Shown here in pieces: positions 59,319 to 64,000 of a stretch of DNA of 64,000 nt (the stretch's first letter is position 1; every line of letters starts with the position of its first letter). The notes below the pieces were generated by a model. It saw nothing but the letters and a program-made list of their open reading frames with translations. It did not search any database and was not told where the DNA came from. The translations under genes and the position numbers were made by a program. The stretch comes from Gnetum montanum. Its lineage: Eukaryota > Streptophyta > Gnetopsida > Gnetales > Gnetaceae. The stretch spans positions 411,727 through 475,726 of the forward strand of contig MNCI01029297.1 of assembly GCA_015680685.1 (NCBI GenBank). The letters run 5' to 3'.

Positions 59319-61685
59319 AAAATATAGTGATTGATAACATTGGTGGCTGGAACACCGAGAGGTTACTAGGCATACAGCTTAACCCCAGATCTACACGAGG
59401 GTTGTGCTAGAGAAAATAGAAATGGGGTGCCCTGAATAGTCTGGTCGATTAGACAAGGACTTAGTCATGTACAATAACCTTTCGTAAACAATATTTTTGA
59501 GATGTTATGCATGAATATTGAAGTGAAAAAAGCCATAACACACAGAATAGTAAAAGCATAGCAAAATATGTAACTGAAGAAATGAACATAAACCAGTAGA
59601 CAATAATGAAAAATATAGCGAGATGAAAGGAAATGAGCTCAAGTGAGAGAATACACTACCCCAAATTTAAGGGATTTGATCTTTTTTTGGCTGAAGAAGG
59701 TGTACAATTGATGTGTAGTGTGGATAGGCATAACTTACAATGTAACGGTATGGTCACAACTCCTTGATTGCTGCCAACAGCCTGCTAATAGAAACTAGTG
59801 AGTCAATGCTTGTAGGGCTAGGAGAGGTCTAGGAGGTACTGCTATTAGGATTTGCTACTTGTTAACCTTTTCTAGCAAGTCTCTTTGCCAAAGCCAATCA
59901 CCAGAAAGACAAATGCCAAAAATGCCAGTCACAAGAAAGCCAAATCCAAAAGCCAAAAATGTCAAAAGCTAACCTCTAAAGCCAACCCCTTGAACATTGT
60001 TTTCTGGGGTATTTATAGAGCTAGATGTATGAGAGATACGTGGTTTGGATTCCATGTGTCCTAGGTCCCACAGGGTACAAATGTGAATGTGTCATACTGC
60101 TGTGTAGTGTTACACTGTAGTGTTATGCTAATGTGCTACGTTGCAGTGTAACAAGCTTGGATGTGAAACTTGCTAAGTTGAGCCGTGACCATACTATTCA
60201 AACTACATGTGCCATAATCTAGGGAACTACCATGTTTTTACAAAGAATGTCAATAATGAATGCAAAGTGGATCATATGCTCCACGACTATGTCTTCCCTG
60301 CTCTTACGAGTAGGGTCAAGCATAGGGACAATTTTGGGAATTAACAGGGGGGAGCAAAACAAAGCAAAACTACTGATCTTGTTTGTTGAAGAGATATCAG
60401 AGTAGAAATGATCATTGTTGATGAGTTTTGGAGCTGTTGGAGATGTCCTAGGGATTCCACATGAGTGTTACGTTACCTACATTGCCTAGCATATCAACAT
60501 AGTGTAAACACCCGCACGCTACGTTGTGCTACACTGCATAGCATAGCCGCCAGCCTTGAGACAAATCTTTCCTAAAAACCAAAGATACCCACCTAAGGCT
60601 TGGGTTGGTAAGGACCTTCTACAATGGACAACCCTACCTTCCATGTTGAAAGGTCCTGGGACCTATAGAGTTCATCCTTGGGACACTTTCATGCTTTGTG
60701 TCCTTGCTATGTTGTGCTATGCTATGTAGCATAGCACAGTGTAGCAACTAGTGTGATATGAGTCCTTGTTTGATTTGCAATGCCTTGTCAAGAAACTGTT
60801 CTTAGAACCCAAGGGTGAAGTGGGATAGGTAGTCCTAGAGGTCTAAGTATGGCCAAGTGCAATCCATTTGCTAGGAACCACTTGGTAGAGGACCTTCATG
60901 CATTCTGACCCTACTACGCTATGTAGTGTAGCACAACATAGCACCCAGTTCATCTTGAATTCTAACTCACCTTGCAAACATTTTATCACAGGATGTTGAT
61001 CATGTCCTGGTGTGGTAGTAGAGTAAGCATGTTTAATGGTTGAAGCATGGGTAATTATGTTTACTTAGTCAGAATACTCTGAGTAGAAGCAATGTCATAG
61101 TGGAACCCTACTACGCTGTGTAGCATAGCATAGTGAGATGATTTTTGACAAAATTTTTTGCATTCTCCTACATCATGTTGATCATGCTTCAAGGATGAAG
61201 CGGGGTAGGTATCCTAAAGGGCTGAATCACTATAAATCTACATCTTTAGTGTCTGTTCAGTATCCACTTGGCCTGCTACGTTGTGCAGCGTAGTGTAGCA
61301 TAGCAAGTCTCACAATTAGAAAACTTTCCAAACACTTTTGGAAATGCCTAGCATGGTCCCTGGGTAGACCATCAACCCGGTCAAGTTTCAAGCTAGGCAA
61401 GCTAGAGGATGTATCAAGCTTGTTAGCCTAGGATATAGAAAATTTAGTAGACTGTACAGTCTACCCCTAGTGCCTCTTTCATGAAAACTGGCCTGCTAGC
61501 TGGGTGTTGCATTGACTATGCTACAGAGAGTGGTAGGTAGGATTGGAAGTGGCTTCACAAGCATTAGGACTTCTGGGGTGTCATGTTGTCTACACATTCT
61601 ATTGTGACATCATGCTTGCATAGATCCTTGCCCAAATTTTGGGACTGTGCTATGTCATGAGAGTTCCAAAATTAATGGTGTTTCA
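59316..61685 (-). repeat. 5' LTR of element A
   Basis: 2370 bp, direct repeat of the 3' LTR. Palindrome clusters at about 60105, 60515, 60714, 60911, 61111 and 61275. Reverse-strand TATA box at 60010-60017. Confidence 0.9.
60714..60737. repeat. 24-bp near-perfect palindrome in the 5' LTR
   Basis: Arms GTGCTATGCTA and TAGCATAGCAC are 11-bp perfect inverted repeats separated by TG. Confidence 0.9.
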
Positions 61686-62408
61686 GCAACATGGCCATGA
61701 TTTGGCTACAAAATGGCTACCAATTTCAAGTGATATGGATGCCCAAATTTGGAGGGTTACTATACATAATAAGTTCTTCCTCCCATGGCCATTCCATTTA
61801 CTATAACTAGTAACTAAGGCATACCTTTCACAGTAGAGATAAATCTTCTATGCTGAGCTCTCCACCATGCTTATTGAAGTGGCTAGTCAACATTGAAGTG
61901 CATGAAGTAATGAATTTTGGCTTTTGTGGTTTCCATGCTAGGGGTTGTAATTTTTCATGCTAGGGATGAAGATTCCATGTTAAGGAGAAACTTCCACACT
62001 AGGTGGGAAGGCTTCTAGGCTATGTATGTGGTCTCCATGTTGAAAGGAAAAAGTTTCCAAAACCCCTACCCTTCCATGCTGGGGGTAGGTGAGATCTACC
62101 TCCTTGCATGTGTTTCCAGTGTAGAAAAATGTATACCCCCATATAGCCCATTAAATTACCTCTTTTGACATTCCAAAAGGCATTTTTGACCTCTCCAAGC
62201 CCAAATATAGATAGTAGATGACTATTTCTACTTGGGAAATAAGGCTTTGACCACTTGTGAGGCATTTTTAAGCCCCAAAAGTATAAAGTATGTGAAATTT
62301 CCAACTATGTATTACAATTTTCACATTTACAATGAAGTTTCACCTTGGTTTTCATGGGGTGAATGCTACATGATGAATATTAGCTATAACATGTAAATTT
62401 CTATGGTG
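61686..62408 (-). repeat. 3' LTR fragment of Tat element E
   Basis: Ends with GGTGTTTCA at its right border, followed by the same polypurine tract as in element A. It matches 14690-15405 of the LTR of element D. Its other part is cut off by element A, which ends at 61685. Confidence 0.7.
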
Positions 62409-62425
62409 TTTCAATGGCCCTTCTT
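62409..62425 (-). other. Polypurine tract of element E
   Basis: ATGGCCCTTCTTTGTTG on the + strand, identical to 43062-43078. Confidence 0.65.
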
Positions 62426-62548
62426 TGTTGGTGCTTGGAGGATTGATCTAAGAGGCACTAACAAAAAATACAAAACACCACTGCATATTATAATGCTATA
62501 ATGCATATAGGTCACATGAGAATCAAGTTATCTAAGTCACTAAGGTTT

Positions 62549-62632
62549 CTAGTTTAAGGCCATGGTGAGCCATGATACTAGTGTAAGGCCCTGGCAGGCT
62601 ATGTTGCTAGTTTAATATCATAGTAGACCATT
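62549..62632 (-). repeat. Dyad repeat array downstream of integrase, element E
   Basis: Three units (CTAGTTTAAGGCCATGG, then CTAGTGTAAGGCC, then CTAGTTTAATATC), in the same position and orientation as in elements A and 1. Confidence 0.65.
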
Positions 62633-62639
62633 TGAAAGT

Positions 62640-63720
62640 AGGTTTTCTTATTGATGATTTTTCAACTACATGTGGTATGGCTTTAGATAGGAATGATTAA
62701 CTAGATTAGCCAGCATATTTCCATCCATGTCAACTATTTTAAATGCTTTGTTCCTATAGGCTCTAGTGATAAGAAAGAGCCCTTCTGAGTTAGCTAAGAA
62801 TTTATCTACATGCTAACAAATGACCTTGAGGACTAGGTCCCCCTCCTTGATCTTGCACATGGTCAACTCATGGTGATGTTGTCGCTTCTGCCTCTCTTGA
62901 TAGTGCTTGATGTGGGCAAGTACTTTCATACACTGCTCCTCCACTAAATCTAGGGATACCATCCACAACTTCTTATTTTTCTCATCATTGATGAAGTCAT
63001 TCAAGGCTATTTGGAGTGATGGCACCTGCAATTTAAGACGTAAAACATCTTTAAAAATATAAACACAGCTATAAGGGTTCATGCTGGTTGCCATGTGATA
63101 GGTTGTTTTGTATGTTCATATTGCATGGACAAGTCACTCATGACACTTCCATTTGCTATTATTGAGCATCTTCTCAAGCAAGTTGAAGATGGCCTTGTTG
63201 CTTTCTTCTGCTTGTCCATTGGCTTGAAGGGAGTAAGGTGACAAGAAAGAATGCTTAATGCCTAGGTTGCGATAGAAATTATTGGTTTCTTAGCTATTAA
63301 ATTCAAGTCCATTATCTATAACTATGATCATGGGTATGCCAAAATGAGCTATAATGTTATATAAGATAAATCTACAAACTTGTTCAAGTGTGGTCTTCCT
63401 TAGGGAAATAGCCTTAGCCCACTTGGTAAAGTATTCAGTTGTAGTGATGATGAAGCTATGTCCTATGGAAGACTTAGGTGTTATAGGTCCACTGATATCC
63501 AACCTCCATGATTGAAATGATCATGTTATCTAGGTTATATGTAACTTAATTGGTAATACATGTATCAGGTTGCTATATCATTGGTATGTGTCACATCACT
63601 TAACCTTTTGTAGGTAGTTATTTTCCATATGGATCCAATAGTAGCCTAACTATCTAATCTTAGTAGCCATGGCTTTAGGTCCTATATGTCCTCCACAAAC
63701 ACCTTTGTGAACCTCCTCTA
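62640..63720 (-). pseudogene. Integrase of Tat element E
   Basis: A zinc-finger remnant (CGGHIGPKAMATKIR near 63690) precedes a core starting MDISGPITPKSSIGHSF at 63502. The second Asp is kept in VIDNGLEFNS (codon at 63314-63316), and the Glu in QAEESNK is kept, so all three catalytic residues are present, unlike in elements 1 and A. The C-terminal frame (63094-62813) ends with KIKEGDLVLKVIC and continues to LVNHSYLKPY. It has stops in the zinc finger and core. Confidence 0.88.
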
Positions 63721-64000
63721 GGACTATTTTGGCTTCAATTTTACCTAAGCACTTTAGGAGCATGCCATCATAGGATCATCAACATAAAGTGTTATCACCT
63801 ATGATGACATACTACTTCAATTTCTTGTGTATGGTGTCCTTTTAAGTAGTAGTCAGGCATTGTGAGGATTCACCATGCATAAGATAAAATTTGACATCAT
63901 CATACCCTCCTTGGGAGGAGCAATATGAATGGAGGCCATAAAGGCATCCTCAGTGTTCTATGTAATGGGAGTAGCATAGGTCATGGTTAAGGTGGGCAAC
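63721..64000 (-). pseudogene. End of second RNase H of element E (runs off the window)
   Basis: The - strand shows LPTLTMTYATPITQ and an EDAFMAS segment, aligning with 1801-1990 of element 1. The rest of pol lies outside the window. Confidence 0.65.

Larger units (their letters stand above)
40695..61685 (-). mobile_element. 21-kb Tat-type Ty3/gypsy element A carrying an antisense gene
   Basis: LTRs of 2367 bp (40695-43061) and 2370 bp (59316-61685) are direct repeats; on the - strand both begin TGAAACAC. GCAAC lies at both outer borders (40690-40694 and 61686-61690) as a candidate 5-bp target duplication. Reading the - strand: 5' LTR, primer site, leader, gag (58442-56400), protease (55560-54858), repeat array, an oppositely oriented multi-exon gene, repeat array, RT, RNase H, second RNase H, integrase, repeat array, polypurine tract, 3' LTR. 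The second RNase H places it in the Tat lineage. LTR divergence is about 10% in 240 bp by eye. The LTR 3' end appears non-canonical. Confidence 0.85.

Overview
The window is plant nuclear DNA made almost entirely of old, nested LTR retrotransposons. I see no intact single-copy gene, no tRNA or rRNA gene and nothing prokaryotic. The mix is typical of a large, slowly purged plant genome: Tat-type, Athila-type and chromodomain Ty3/gypsy elements, a Copia-derived element, a LINE tail, and fragments of host PPR and HSP70 genes. A gymnosperm would fit, but I cannot fix the species. Most coding regions are broken by TAG/TGA stops at positions where relatives have Gln, Trp or Arg, as expected from C-to-T decay of methylated DNA.

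Layout. 1-3161: + strand RT, RNase H, second RNase H and integrase of a Tat-type element (element 1), continuing after 9623. 3162-9623: a structurally complete, non-autonomous Copia-type element on the - strand, with LTRs, an initiator-Met primer site, gag and a second unrelated ORF, but no protease, integrase or RT. 9624-15405: rest of element 1, an Athila LTR remnant, then Tat gag and LTR (element D, - strand). 15.9-25.7 kb: chromovirus pieces, a LINE 3' end between 60-bp direct repeats, a solo Athila LTR with a perfect target duplication, and a Tat LTR fragment. 25741-35809: a complete Athila-type element (element B) with perfect ACTAT target duplications. 36.0-38.9 kb: scrambled host gene fragments. 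40695-61685: a 21-kb Tat-type element (element A) on the - strand with equal-length LTRs (2367 and 2370 bp). 61686-64000: a further Tat element (E), LTR fragment and pol, - strand.

The most unusual part lies inside element A. Between its protease and its reverse transcriptase is a multi-exon gene on the opposite strand (48772-54144). It has its own TATA box, phase-consistent GT-AG introns and an N-terminal region resembling FCP1/NIF-type HAD phosphatases. It is flanked on both sides by arrays of a short dyad-symmetric repeat (core AGTTTAAGGYC). The same repeat is found after integrase in the three Tat copies where that end is visible (elements 1, A and E). This looks like a retrotransposon carrying an extra antisense gene, bounded by hairpin-forming repeats.

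Relative ages from LTR differences counted by eye in short stretches: element B about 7%, element A about 10%, the Copia-type element clearly more (about 15-18%).
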